Positions 21,134 through 32,548 of a DNA stretch of 64,000 bases are shown here, one piece after another. This DNA comes from Clarireedia homoeocarpa (lineage: Eukaryota > Ascomycota > Leotiomycetes > Helotiales > Rutstroemiaceae): contig LNKV01000015.1 in the NCBI GenBank assembly GCA_001465935.1, forward strand, positions 124,001-188,000, given 5' to 3'. A program made the position numbers and the translations under genes. The notes under the pieces were generated by a model. The model was not told the DNA's origin and ran no database searches. It worked only from the letters and a program-made list of their open reading frames with translations. How positions within the stretch are numbered: position 1 is the first letter of the stretch; the number at the start of each line of letters is the position of its first letter.

Positions 21134-22194
21134 ATGGCTGTCGGAAAGTGAGTAACGTTCTGATCACCCTGGATTATCGATTGGCGATGGATTTCTCGCA
21201 ATTCAGCCTACGCGACGACCTTTGAGGAGGGGCAAAATATGTCGAGAGTATAGTTTCTGACAGGACGTAGGAATAAGCGTCTCTCAAAGGGCAAGAAGGG
21301 TCTCAAGAAGAAGACCCAAGATCCCTTCGCCCGTAAAGATTGGTATCAAATCAAGGTATGTTCGATACAAGGGCTCAAATTAATTCACAATCATACTGAC
21401 AGCATTATCACAGGCACCATCTTCCTTCCAGATCAGAGAGTACGAATTTACACATCTCGAATATCTTCGAATCACATTCTAATATTGTATACAGTGTCGG
21501 AAAGACTCTCGTCAACAGGACCACCGGTCTCAAGAACGCCAACGATGCTTTGAAGGGACGAATTGTCGAAGTTTCTTTGGCCGATTTGCAGAAGGATGAG
21601 GACCACGCTTTCCGCAAGGTTAGGCTCCGTGTCGATGAGGTCCAGGGAAAGAACTGCTTGACCAACTTCCACGGTCTTGACTTCACATCAGACAAGCTCA
21701 GATCTCTTGTACGAAAATGGCAATCCTTGATCGAGGCCAACGTCACTGTCAAGACCACTGATGACTACCTCCTCCGCCTCTTCGCCATTGCCTTCACCAA
21801 GCGTAGACCAAACCAGATCAAGAAGACTACATATGCTGCCTCTTCTCAAATCAGAGCGATTCGAAAGAAAATGACTGAAATCATCGTCCGTGAAGCCTCC
21901 AGCTGCACTCTTACTCAACTCACCGCCAAGCTCATCCCTGAGGTTATTGGTCGTGAAATTGAGAAGGCTACCCAAGGCATCTACCCACTACAGAATGTAT
22001 GTGCATAGGCAAATGGTTTGCTTAAGTTGAGAAGCTAATTTTTCTTTTAGGTTCACATCAGAAAAGTCAAGCTCTTGAAGGCACCCAAGTTCGACCTTGG
22101 TGCTCTTCTCAACCTCCACGGCGAGTCAAACACAGACGAGCAAGGCCAAAAGGTTGAGAGAGAGTTCAAGGAGACGGTTCTGGAAGAGGTGTAA
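21134..22194 (+). CDS. RPS1: 40S ribosomal protein eS1 (S3a)
   Basis: Small-subunit ribosomal protein eS1. Five exons (21134-21147, 21271-21355, 21414-21439, 21495-21996, 22051-22194) give 256 residues, the normal length. Recognisable parts are MAVGKNKRLSKGKKG at the N-terminus, DPFARKDWYQIKAPS, VGKTLVNRTTGLKNANDALK, a TNFHGLDFTSDKLRSLVRKW block, KRRPNQIKKTTYA, and the end LHGESNTDEQGQKVEREFKE followed by TVLEEV. The first coding exon is only 14 nt and the third 26 nt, with 5'-biased introns as is common for fungal ribosomal protein genes. Confidence 0.97.
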
Positions 22195-22765
22195 AGAGTG
22201 AATGTTTGGTGTGATTTGGGTTTGACTGGGAATAGCATGTAGTCAGGTCTGGCTCTGGGCAATGGCGTGACAAATCATGACGCATATAGCATAGGGCTAT
22301 CATTCAATTCCAAAAATGTCAAAAAAAGCAACCGCAACTCCTCGTTTATGGTGATGGTGAGTTCACATGAAGTATTTATCTTGTTAGGGGTTGATTATTC
22401 ATAAATCCATCCTTTGTAGTAACTGTGCACGGCTCAAGTCGAGCAGTCTTTCTGTGCTTGATTATATTGGAAACCAAAAGGCAACGCGTGCCACTGGTAT
22501 GGCAACCACAAGCTTGTGGCCGACTTTGATGGCCTGCTCTTCGGTTCCATGACTCCACCTTGGTTTTCTTGATACTAGACGCCACGAAGAATGCTGTAGG
22601 GTAGCCAGCAAATTTCTTCACTTGTAAAGCTTTCCTGTACCGCTCTATCTCCTTATATTATATATGTAGTGTTCTTCCTGTCATCGCCAGACTTATTCTT
22701 CCTTCCCTTTTCATCTCATCCCTTTGCTTGCCTCCAAAACTCTTCTCCCTTTCTCGCTTCTCACT
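22195..22765. other. Intergenic with a good promoter at its right end
   Basis: 571 bp. A TATA-like run (ttatattatatatg, about 22653-22666) is followed by about 90 bp of strongly CT-rich leader ending at the ATG 22766. The promoter is better than the reading frame that follows it. Confidence 0.5.
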
Positions 22766-23571
22766 ATGTCTTCGCTTATCCGAAATTCTCTTCCCATGAT
22801 TTCGATGACGTTTGACTTGGTGAAACTTTGGTCTTCGGTGGAGTATGTGGTTCTGAACTGCTTCATTCTAACAGACTATCTCCCAATGCTGTGATTTATG
22901 AGAGAGGTAGGCCCCGACTTGCATCTATACAGTCCCGCAGTCTTCAAAGGGTCTTCTCACATAACCTCTATATACATTAAGAACACCCTAAAAGGAACGA
23001 CTGAGGTGATCTAATTCAGTTTAGAAATAGTATCTCGCTGCGTTTGTATACGAACTTGGAGATAGACAGCGTTTCCTTCAACTCTACTGTTGCTCGGCCA
23101 AGTCGCTATAAGAGTGCGTTCGATGGCCCACCTATTGGCGGGGCGGAAAGAGGCACCGGACTCACTGTGTTTGAAGAGAGATGGAGCAGCAAGGGCAGCA
23201 GATAGTATAGGGTATATCAGGTCTTCCCTTCGGCCGAACCAAACAACACATACTAAGCTAGTCTCGAGATTTCATTCAGAAGACCAAACACATCGGCCGG
23301 ATCTATCAAACCAGACGCTGCGGGAGTCGAGAGTTACGAATTTGGCGCTCGACATGACATATCGGTAAATGAAACGGTGGAATTGAGAGCACTGTTTGCA
23401 GCAAGAGTTGGCTATGCAGATATTGCGCTTGAGTTGCTGGAGGATGAAATTAGGACCGACCCGGAACTGTGATCGATCCGCGAGTGGTTGTGTTTTTGAA
23501 TATCATATCGGCCATCTCTGTGTTGGTTCGTTCTAATTTCGTGGATTCTAATGCACTGTATTCGTAACCAT
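22766..23571 (+). pseudogene. Frameshifted unknown protein gene
   Basis: Not assigned to a family. After a convincing promoter and ATG (22766), protein-like segments appear in different frames: SPNAVIYERG (about 22880-22910), PDLHLYSPAVFKGSSHI (about 22917-22970), then KNTLKGTTE. A one-base change near 23005 leads to DLIQFRNSISLRLYTNLEID and an SRYKSAFDGPPIGGAERGTG segment to about 23200. A further frame carries RALFAARVGYADIALELLED (about 23390-23450). A last one-base shift at about 23470 leads to a hydrophobic stretch VVVFLNIISAISVLVRSNFV. Shifts fall at a C4 run (about 22914) and a GG (about 23010). One step (23213-23270) could be an intron (GTATAG...CTAG). It is either a recently decayed gene or a gene with assembly errors; introns alone do not repair it. 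Confidence 0.5.
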
Positions 23572-24034
23572 AGAAGATTGGAGGAAGTGGAAACATCCAA
23601 CGCCATAAGGTTATGGAGGTTGCATGAGCAGAACCGTTTCTTATCAATCCAACCCCATCAAACTAAAACTGATATCTCAGATATGTTGTTTCGAGTCATG
23701 ACAGCAAAACATTCTGGTGATTCGAACTCCGTATATCACGAACAAATGAAAGGAAATACAGTGTCACCGCCTCAATGCTCAATGGAGCAACAAAGGAAAA
23801 CTTACTCATGTGGCGTCGATCATTACTACGGCTGCAGTTTGGCTTGTTTTACCGAGACTGACGTCGTGATCAACATGGCACGGCAATGCCATGCTCGCAT
23901 GCCTCAAACTGTCATTCATTTATATACCTACTTCGTACTCAACCACAAGTACCTAAACCTCCTAAATAAATATACTTCCTTTCCGCGAACCTTCTCCTAT
24001 TCTTCTCATATCTTAGACGGAACTAAATACAAAC
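23572..24034. other. Intergenic, RAB18 promoter
   Basis: 463 bp. A plus-strand frame of 165 codons (23551-24048) spans this region but has no family resemblance and runs into the start of the Rab gene in another frame, so it is taken as chance. The last part is the Rab leader. Confidence 0.45.
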
Positions 24035-24904
24035 ATGGCATCCGATGAATCTATACCGACGCTCAAGATCCTCATGATAGGCCCCTCCGGCGCGGGCAAA
24101 TCCGCATGTACGTACGACCCTGATCGCGATTCCGTTTGCGCCACTATTTGTACTTCTGTCGCCGAACTCTCGTGCTAACGAATTATCCTCGTCTTGTAGT
24201 ACTGATACGCTATTGCGACGATCAGTTCGACTCGGAATCATCCACTGCAACCATCGGTGTTGATTTCAAGGTTCGCTCTCCCCCCCCATCCCCTTACCCT
24301 TCCTGCGCATACATCGAATCCCATACTGACCCGCTCGCCCTCCACCACCCAGCTCAAAACTCTCTCCATCCACAAATCCCCCTACCGACTCAACCTCCTC
24401 GACACCGCTGGCCAGGAGCGATTCCGCACGCTCAGCAATAGCTACTACCGGGGCGCGCACGCCGTAATCCTGATCTATGATGTGACGAACCGCGACTCGT
24501 TCAACAGCATGGGCCGCTGGATCGACGAGGCGGAGAACAATAGTATGGATGGGTGTGTGTTTTGGCTGGTGGGCACGAAGATCGATGTTCAGGGGAAGCG
24601 GGTGGTGAGCGTGGAGGAAGGGGAGAAGCTTTGTAGGATGAGGGGGCTGGCGGGCTTTGGGGAGTGTAGTAGTAAGACGAGGGAGGGGGTGAAGAGGGTT
24701 TTTGGGAATGTGGTGGAGGAGGTTGTCAAGAGGCCCGAGCTGTTAAAGGGAGGCGGCAGGAGGGCAGGAGCTGTAAGTTTGGGATTTTTTTTATATTCTC
24801 CTTTTGTCGCAGAGGGACGAGCATCTCTGAGTGACTATGCTAACATTGTATTCTAGGTTACGATTGGAGGAAATGATAGCTACGCATCTGGATGTGCTTG
24901 TTAG
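24035..24904 (+). CDS. Rab18-like small GTPase
   Basis: Rab family GTPase, closest by eye to Rab18, implicated elsewhere in lipid-droplet and ER contact. Four exons (24035-24107, 24200-24270, 24353-24772, 24857-24904) give 203 residues. The P-loop is GPSGAGKSALL at about 13-23, with Ala where most Rabs have Val. Switch I is SSTATIGVDFK, switch II DTAGQERFRTLSNSYYRGA, G4 is GTKID in place of NKxD, and G5 is ECSSKT. The C-terminus, recovered from the last short exon, is GCAC: a C-x-C pair for double geranylgeranylation. G4 with Thr-Lys-Ile-Asp is a mild departure from the N/T-KxD consensus. The gene faces ABHD11 tail to tail (148 bp). Confidence 0.9.
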
Positions 24905-25052
24905 AGTTCATCGTCGTTTCATTAGATTGGATATGGTATATGGTATACGACGGCGTTGGCATGGGTATTATTGTATTGAATGGCATGGGCTTATGACAGA
25001 TACCCTTTTTTGTATAGAAGTATATACGATAGACTGCAAATCTATACGTTTT

Positions 25053-26232
25053 CTATTCTTTGGGTTTGAGAAATTCTACAACAGCTGTTTTCGGAAATCA
25101 AGTTAGCATGATCTCTTCTAGCACATTGGCATGCATAGAGAGTACGGAGGGGCAAAACAAACCTTGCCTGAAAGCTTCTGGTTGCTCGGATATGACCCAG
25201 TGCCCTGCATCGATGTCCGCGAGTTCAAAGCGAGGGAAGAACCTCCCTATTATTGGTAGTGCTTCGTCGGGTACATAACGACTTTGAGTGCCTCGTACAA
25301 ATAATGCGGGTTTGTTGAATCGCACCGAGTCCGGATCTTTGAATGGGAAATCGCCAAGATTATCGAGTGCGGACCCTAATATCTTGAGCGGGACTTTGAA
25401 CTTCTGTGTCTTGTCGTCGGTGCGGTAGAGGTTTCCGAGGAGAAATTGTCGAATGGGCAGTTCCTGTCAAGTCAGCAACGTGAATGTCGTGACGATCTGG
25501 TCTGATATGTACTTTTTCATAATCCCTTAATATGTCATCTGCGTCTGCTTGTCGAGTGACACCCGCTTCCTCAATCTTTTTCATTCCTTGAATATACTTT
25601 CCGAAGTTACTCAGGAGAGCCGCATCGATAGGCGCATTGTCCACGGATACTATATCTTCTACAAGCTCCGGTGCTTTGAGAGCCAGAGCCATTGCTGTCT
25701 TCGCTCCCCTATGTCCTATCAGTCTAATCTCCCCCGCCAAAAATCCCATTGAAGTGCCTACATTGAGTGGCCTATCAGAGTAGGTCCGGTCAATTTGTGT
25801 TCGTCGATGAATCCTGCCACGTCGTTCGCCATAGCTATGTAATCGTGTTGCGAATGATGCGGTGAATCGCCATGGTTTCGAAGATCCTATCCGGTCTCAA
25901 TACATTGCCAGACCTTCTGTGCGCGAAGATTGTTACTCACAACAGCGTATACAGGCCGACCTAGATCTCTGGCAAGAGCTCTGAAAGCTTGGTGTCAGCA
26001 AATGGTCAAACAGACAGTAGCTCTCGATAAGGAAGGCTCACTTACTAATGCTCCTGTTATTCTTCTTTGAACCGAATAATCCATGCATGAAGATGATGGC
26101 TCGTGGAGCATTTGACGAGGCTTTGGCCGGTTTGTGAAGATCGTATATCAAAGGGACGACGTCAGACTTGACTGTAGAGTAACTGCGACGGCAAGCCCGG
26201 AATAGCGTCGGAGAGAACGGTCGAGGAGGCAT
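25053..26232 (-). CDS. Mitochondrial alpha/beta hydrolase, ABHD11/Imo32 type
   Basis: Alpha/beta-hydrolase of the ABHD11 family (yeast Imo32 and relatives). Six exons on the minus strand: 26232-26046, 25987-25941, 25886-25762, 25708-25513, 25463-25163, 25084-25053, giving 295 residues. The N-terminus (MPPRPFSPTLFRACRRSYST) is a good mitochondrial presequence. The oxyanion segment is FMHGLFGSKKNNRS, DLRNHGDS is a family signature, the nucleophile elbow is GHSMGAK with Ser split next to an intron, the acid is in the NLGDFPF / RGTQSRYVPDE region, and the catalytic His is in IDAGHWVISEQP. It ends EFLKPKE. The acceptor of exon 2 (CCAAG) is non-standard but is the only in-frame choice. Confidence 0.9.
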
Positions 26233-27004
26233 GGCGAGTATAGGGATTGTTACTCCCTATCAGGTCGATTTGACAATCCTGATGCCGTAGGATTGTTCAT
26301 AGAATTTGAAGATGGATGGAAATTTGTTGTGGGGAATTTATTTGTTGGTCAGCCCTCTGCTCAAGGCTGACAATGACGGAGTGATATCCCGAGGTTTCGG
26401 CATAGAGCGGCAACATGCTCATGCTCATGCAAGCGTCCCTTCCCTGCCGAACACTATGGTCAAGTCGCCAATATGCAAAGGGAATTGAGTCAAGCGCATA
26501 GAATGGGGAATTAGACATCGTTGGTGCAGACCAGACCGAAGGACGTTGATAACATTATCTGAGCATTCTCGCCAGTAGCAAATTCTTGGAAATCTATCAA
26601 ATGTAAAAAATCCAAGCATTAGCATCATGAAAACATGGAGACATGGAGACATGGAGACATGGAAACAGAGACATGGAGACCTAGAGTCCAAGCGAGGAAA
26701 GCGTCAGATTCGTTCGTGCTTGCCAACGCAGTCATTGCCAGCCATAGCCACAGTCTCAATTCGTACCCGTAAATTATACCGACCGATTCTCACTCAACAT
26801 ACTCCCTACAGTATCAAACAATAACGTATGCAGATGTGCTGAAGTCGGAGGAATTCTCTTATTCATGTGATATCTCGCCGGTGACCGCTCTTCTCCCTCC
26901 TCGAAAATAACCTGGAACTGCAACGGCGATAGAGTACAGCTTCTACTTTTCGGAGTTACTTCTTACATTCCAGGTACGACCGTCGCTTCGTCAGCACAAA
27001 GAGA
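26233..27004. other. Divergent promoter region with 8-bp repeat
   Basis: 772 bp between the ABHD11-type gene and the ZUP1-type gene. Holds an ACATGGAG tandem repeat (26633-26680). Short frames on both strands have no family resemblance. Confidence 0.5.
26633..26680. repeat. 8-bp tandem repeat ACATGGAG
   Basis: Five to six copies of ACATGGAG, one degenerate (ACATGGAA then ACAGAG). Confidence 0.8.
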
Positions 27005-28788
27005 ATGGTGCAGGATCTGATACTGTGCCCCTTCTGTGGATACAGAACAGATAGCGAGTATCAGATAATGGTATGTTCGCCTTCCGATGTGGTTATCCAT
27101 AGAAGAGTTCTGACTGATGGCACCGAAGTTACATTTGGAAACATTGCATGCAGAGGGAGGACAATCACCTTTTGTGGCTAGGGATGAGTCCAGTACTGGC
27201 GGCATGGCCAGCCACGATGATTTGCAATACACCGACTGTCCCATCAAAGAATGTGGTGAGATGGTGTTGACAAGTGAGCTCGATAGCCATATCGAGATGC
27301 ACGACGAGGAACATGGTGAAAATGATGCCGATACTCCCACAATTCACAGCTCGTCTAAGGAAGCACGGGGAGAAAACACAAAGGAGCCCGGATTTGGGAC
27401 CAACTTTGCAAACACGCGACTGAGCATAGATGAACATAGGGGCACATCTTCGTCAAATGAATCTGCTTCGCAAATCTCAACAAAAGCTGCATGGAAAGCG
27501 ATATTGAAGATGCCAGATATTTCCTCAAAATCACATTCTAAGCCTCCAAGCAACGTTCCTCGACAATTAGGTGTATGTCCCTTATTACTTGTTACACTCG
27601 ATGTCACATGATACTTACCTTGCGTACAGAAATCAGATCTTGGTGCCTATGCGCACGAGAAGCAGATGCCGCCATGGCTTGTAAGATTACTTCAAGCAGA
27701 CGGGGAAATCAAAACCATCAACAGACTGGATAGTGATGGAAAATATCGAAAAATGAGATATTGCATCAACCAAGCCCCAGATATTATCCCTATCATAACT
27801 CAACTCCTCGATCAAGATCCGATGGTCCACTATGCCTATCTTTGTGATCCGGCTGTGCTTCACGTTTCAAAGCTCTCAAGAGAAGGTGAGTTTGTCTTCC
27901 GCGCATTCTGCTTCCTCTTACTGATAAACCCGTCAGGGGGTTTCTGTGGCTATCGAAATATCCAGATGATGTGCTCTTACATTATTAAGACACGGTTTCC
28001 AGGTCATCAAGTTTTCAAGAATAAAATTCCAACGATTTTCGATATTCAGGAATACATTGAGAAAGCCTGGGACCTCGGTATCAACGCCCAAGGCCGTATA
28101 GAGACTGGCGGAATACGTGGAACGAGGAAGTATATTGGAACCCCAGATGTAAGCCGAACGCCTCTAGATTCTGTTAATTATGACTGACAAAAATTACCAG
28201 GCTCAAGCAATGCTTTGCTGCTTAGGGATCCCGTACGTCTTCTTGCAATTGCATTGTTATATGATTTGCTAACGATTATGCAATCTAGGTGTGAAGCCAA
28301 TGCGCTCAAAACCAGGAGAAAAGATCAAACTCCGGCCTACCAACTACTTTACAAGGAAGCAGAACAGTATTTTGTCGATGGATGTACCATATTTGATCGG
28401 AAAGTTCGCCAGACTTCACTCCCACCAATCTACTTTCAACACCCAGGTAATTTCGCCTCATGTATCTTTGATTAAACCACTCTGACATGCAATACAGGCC
28501 ATTCATTGACTATAATCGGCTTCGAACAACTGATAGACGGCACGACGAACCTCCTAGTTTTCGACCCTTCGTTCCACGATTCTTCAAAAGTCACCAAACT
28601 CGTCGGCCAAACATTCAGACATAAGTCACCGGGTAGTCTGTTGAAGGCTTATAGGCGTGGTACAAAATACTTGAAGAGGTTCAATGAGTTCGAAATTCTT
28701 AAGTGCGTGCTCCGTCACCTTCCCCGCTTCATTAAACCAGCCAACTGACATGTTGAATAGATTAGCAGCGCCTCAGCCAGCAAGGTGA
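27005..28788 (+). CDS. ZUP1/UFSP-type C78 cysteine peptidase with zinc fingers
   Basis: Peptidase family C78, the group containing UFM1-specific proteases and the K63 deubiquitinase ZUP1 (fission yeast Mug105). Eight exons (27005-27070, 27129-27572, 27630-27885, 27937-28148, 28201-28232, 28289-28446, 28498-28702, 28761-28788) give 466 residues. N-terminal C2H2 finger CPFCGYRTDSEYQIMLHLET with LH after it, then a second (CPIKECGEMV ... HIEMH). A Ser/Glu-rich linker follows. Catalytic core: Cys at about 259 in GGFCGYRNIQMM, His at about 391 in GHSLTIIGFE, and Asp in VFDPSFHDS at about 412. The zinc fingers argue for a ZUP1-like deubiquitinase rather than a UFM1 protease. Fungal loss of the UFM1 system is general knowledge, not shown here. 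Confidence 0.9.
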
Positions 28789-29678
28789 ACGGATGGCATT
28801 CTCAATCATTTTCATTTTTTGGGTCGGCCAATATCGTGAAATGGTGTTTGGGAGCATAAAGATGGGCAGGTTCGTTTGCATCTACTGCGATAGAGGGTAC
28901 GTGGCGGCGAATTACATATCTCATCATGGATGGCGTAGAAATGTGTAGCGGTCACTGGTGGACTTCAGGTAGGCGTATTGCTTGCGATGTTGATCATCAC
29001 TGAAGATGCGGAGGGAATGAGGGTTGTGAATAGTAGCAGGTATGGGGGTGACTGTAGCTAGAAAAAAAAAAGAGTTCACATACCTCCAACGATGTTGAAT
29101 ATGTTCTTGCATTCAGGCATGAAGTTGTCTGGTTTACACAAGGAAGGTGGAATTCATATACTGGTACACACCCACCGCAGCTTATTGGTGAACAAGAATG
29201 TCGTGCCATATAAATTCGGCTGTACCTGATGCACCGCACAACCCCGAAGTAAAGTAGACGATAAGGCATACAAAAGATATACATATTGATGATATGTGCC
29301 ATTTATGTGCAGAATTAAAAGTAGTTTATCATAGCAAGCAGCGTAGAAAAGAAACCTTAGCTGCTTCTCAAGGTCAAACAAGTATTTTCCTCCTTGCTCT
29401 TCCAAATAGAATTTGGTTTATCTCCCATCAAACAAAAAGGCAAGCGTTTAGATGAAAAACGCCCCAGACAGAATTTCCGTGGTCCTAGATAATAAATACA
29501 GTCCAAAGCATGAGTAAGTCACAAAAATTGCCCGCCCCCTTCAAGAACTCCAATTCGAAGCTACCATACCATGTATTGTTTGCCACCCCTCCTAGACCTC
29601 CTTTGCGACGCTAATAGAAAAGAGAAGAAGTAAAATGCTAATATGTTTTTTTTCCTTCCTGGAACAAAAATAAAGCGC
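28789..29678. other. Convergent 3' spacer between ZUP1-type gene and BUR1
   Basis: 890 bp between two convergent genes. Overlapping minus-strand frames (28997-29405) are Cys/Tyr-rich and look like chance. The spacer is longer than other convergent spacers in the window, but nothing in it is recognised. Confidence 0.45.
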
Positions 29679-31529
29679 TCAACGACGATGCGAATAAGAA
29701 TCTAGGGGCTCTCGCTCCCGGAACCGATCTACCCTACGGTCACCTATAGGACTTCGGGTACGACTGCGACTATCCCGAGCGCGATGACTGCGGTCTCCTC
29801 CACCATAGTCGTGCCGAACTCCGTTGTGTCTTCCACGATCCCGGTTGTCAGGTCCACGGTCATCTCTGCGGTCATCGCGTCTACGATCGTCGGGACGTCG
29901 ATCTTCAGGTCTTCGATTTGTGTTATAACTGGGTATATATGTGTCGATATTTCCACCTCCGCTTGTTCGGTTTCGTGGAGGTGCGTGATCACGATCAGGG
30001 CCGCGATGTCGCCCATCCAGGTCTTGTGATCTTGCTCGAATTCCACGATGATCCGATCGTCCGCCATCGTAGGAGAAATCAGTTGGTGGGGGTCGAGGGG
30101 GTAAACCCCGATCATCTCTACGCCAGCTAGGTTTGCGTTCGTCGAAAGGGGGCGGGGGAACGCCATTCCTATAGCCACCATGCGGTGGGTATCGTCCATT
30201 CTGACTACCGCGATGACTGTTGTAGTTATCACCGTGGCTGTAACCTGGGCCGCTGCCGTTACGCTCCCAGCCTTGGTCAGGTCCCATACCAACCTCGCCT
30301 CCTTTAGGAGGTGGCGGGGCCTTTTTCTCACGATTCTGTTTGGAGTCGAGTTCGTGCGATGATTCTAAAATCGGTATGTCCTCGGGTTTCATAGGTAATG
30401 GCGCATTTCGGAAATAGGGATGTTTCAAGGCATCAATTGCATTTGAGCGCTTCCTCCAATCTAGCTTTAGCAATTCTTGTAACAGAGAGATGGCCCCGGA
30501 TCCTTGTCTAAAAGAAGTCAGCTAAGGAGTAGAATAAGAAAGAATGCAGCACGTACTCTCGGAATCTCTGTGCTAGTGTGGATGAGCGTGGTGGATTAAA
30601 ACTGAGGCCTTGAGCTTTGGGAAGGTTTCTCCAGCCGGGCATGTTATCTTCATTGGGTGTGCCAACCAGCTCGAAAATAAGCTTGAGCTGATGCTCTTCG
30701 CTCTCTCCTTGTAGTATAGGTCGTCCAAGGAACATCTCACCAAACACACAACTATGGGACGATCAGCATGAAGTCAAAATCAAGCGAAGTAGAACGCAGC
30801 TTACCCAACTCCCCACATATCAATTGCCGGTGTGTATTTCGACAGTTCCAAGAAAAGCTCCGGAGGTCGATACCATCGTGTAACGACAACAACAGTGTAG
30901 TTAGTATTAGAAGTTCCATTGCCCTGCCCAGCAACTGGCACCGGCTCGGCGTAATGGCGAGCCAGACCGAAATCTGCAATTTGCAAAATGCCCTTGTTGT
31001 TGATTAGAATGTTTGCAGCTTTGATGTCTCGGTGGAGGATATGGTTCGCATGAATGAATCGCATACCCTCAAGGAGTTGCATCATATAGCATTTGATCTG
31101 TGGCTCTGAGAAAGTAATGTTGGGATTTTTGAGGAGGCCAGAAAGGTCGTGGTCAAGATAGGGAGTGACCATATACATAATCGCTTTCTTCTTCTTATCT
31201 GTGTTCTTGGCCGGGTGCTCGACGACCATCTCTACCAGCTTCAAGACATTGACATGGTTGAGAAGCTTCAAAGTCTTGATCTCACGAAGAGCTGTGATAG
31301 GGAATCCATCTTTTTCGTTGATCATTAAGATCTTCTTCAAAGCCACAATCTGACCCGTTTTCTTAGACTTGGCCTTATGGACTTCACCAAATGTCCCTTC
31401 TCCGATCTTCCCCTTGACTTCATACTCCGTGATCCTCGAGCAGCCTTTGAAGGAGTTTTGTGGGCGGGCATGTTGCTGCGCAAACTCGAGCGCAGATTTT
31501 CCGTTTACAGGCGCGGTGGTGGTCGCCAT
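29679..31529 (-). CDS. BUR1: Bur1/Sgv1 (CDK9-like) kinase
   Basis: Cyclin-dependent kinase of the Bur1/CDK9 group, which phosphorylates the polymerase II CTD and Spt5 during elongation. Three exons (31529-30805, 30751-30557, 30507-29679) give 582 residues. Kinase landmarks are GEGTFGEVHKA, the VALKK lysine, PITALRE (cyclin-contact helix), HRDIKAANIL, DFGLARHY, the activation segment ending RWYRPPEL, and DMWGVGCVFGEM. The C-terminal 250 residues are Gly/Pro then strongly Arg/Asp-rich (RRPEDRRPDDRRRDDRR), ending with RS dipeptides. That RD/RS tail resembles nuclear-speckle or RNA-associated tails. An alternative name is Cdk9; the PITALRE and length suit both, fungal Bur1 being the usual label. 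Confidence 0.93.
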
Positions 31530-32070
31530 TGCTTAAGAAGAGCTCACAGCTCAGAATGTGCCAATAAAAGAGTCGGAATTTATTCCACGAGGAGTGTATT
31601 GGGTAGTTCGAACCTTGTGGTGGCTGCAATCAAGAGATTTCGTTGTGTGATATCGCTGTCTTCGTTAAGAGCTCTCGGAGAAGGAGACGGAAAACACCTC
31701 GATTTTTACGGCTCGTTGGGCGAGGCAGAGTACGCGACTGCTAGCATGATGTGCGCCAGTCGATCAAAATATGATCTGGTGAAAACGAATGATAAGAATT
31801 TATTTTGCCTCTGATTGCAGCTTTAAAGTAAGAAGAAGTGAATCACGGCACAAAGACACCAGAAGTGAGGTTATCGAGGTTTCAGGCCTTGTAATCCAGG
31901 CATGAATATGACATTAATGTTTGGTAACTGAGCAAGCCCGACCACCTCACGATAATCAAGATCATTTCAGACAACAACCTAAGCCGTCAATTGATGTAAG
32001 AAACCCCCGCAATTTACTTTATTCCATGGGCTAAATAACTGGTAGCAACGCAACGGAAACTCATAATAAT
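31530..32070. other. Divergent promoter region, BUR1 / NDUFB2-like
   Basis: 541 bp between two divergent start codons. A plus frame (31377-31814) overlaps BUR1 and is not called. No other gene seen. Confidence 0.5.
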
Positions 32071-32341
32071 ATGGCCGCCCACGGATCCAAGGGCGCCGGT
32101 CCCCATATGCCTCACGTTCGACCCCTCTACCGCGTAGCAGCTACAGGTCTGGGTGCAAGCATGTGGTTCTTTGTATGTGCTTTCTAGAGTAAACTGTGTT
32201 GTATTGTCTGCTGACTCTTATTCAGTTGATGTACCGCGCGAAGAAAGATGGTACTATCTTGCGACTACGCTTCACAGCACTGGAGCTAACTTTTTCATAG
32301 GTCCCGTTTTGATGGGTTGGAGGCATCCTTGGGATCATTGA
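32071..32341 (+). CDS. Complex I accessory subunit, NDUFB2-like
   Basis: A 55-residue single-helix protein, far too short to be caught by a length filter. Three exons (32071-32172, 32226-32250, 32301-32341) join in phase. The sequence has a short N-terminus (HVRPLYRVAATGLGASMWFF), continuing LMYRAKKDGPVLMGWRHPWD and ending H. The MWFxxxYRAKxDGPxxxGWRHPWD pattern is the plant/fungal NDUFB2 (AGGG-type) signature of the complex I membrane arm. One membrane helix centred on residues 25-38 is predicted. It ends 207 bp from the convergent methyltransferase. Confidence 0.85.
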
Positions 32342-32548
32342 TCAGTCAGGAACAAAGTGGAAAGTGGATGGACTCCTACGAAGCATGTTAGACTGTCGAC
32401 CTGCAGTGCAGCAGAGATTCGAAAGTCCCGGATGGTATATATGTGAGGAGACACTGCTTCATAGAGGTGAACTAAGCACTGTACATACTGAAGGCATACA
32501 TCTGGGTACCGGAGTTGAAATGGATTACAATTCTCGCATTTTAGGGAT

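Noticed and set aside
22820..22875. Ordinary intron structure to rescue the 22.8-kb gene
   Set aside because: A GTGAAA...CTAACAG intron of 55 nt is possible but leads to a stop in the next segment, and the GTATGT donor would give a 32-nt intron. Splicing alone does not repair the frame.
23551..24048. 165-codon plus-strand frame before the Rab gene
   Set aside because: It runs through the Rab leader and start codon in another frame, has no resemblance to a family, and composition looks random.
28997..29405. Overlapping minus-strand frames of 83 and 101 codons
   Set aside because: Cys/Tyr-rich, with no promoter, no splice structure and no family; taken as chance in a convergent spacer.
29744..30331. 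195-codon minus-strand frame within the kinase tail
   Set aside because: It overlaps the Bur1 RD-rich tail in another frame; the biased composition of the real tail explains it.
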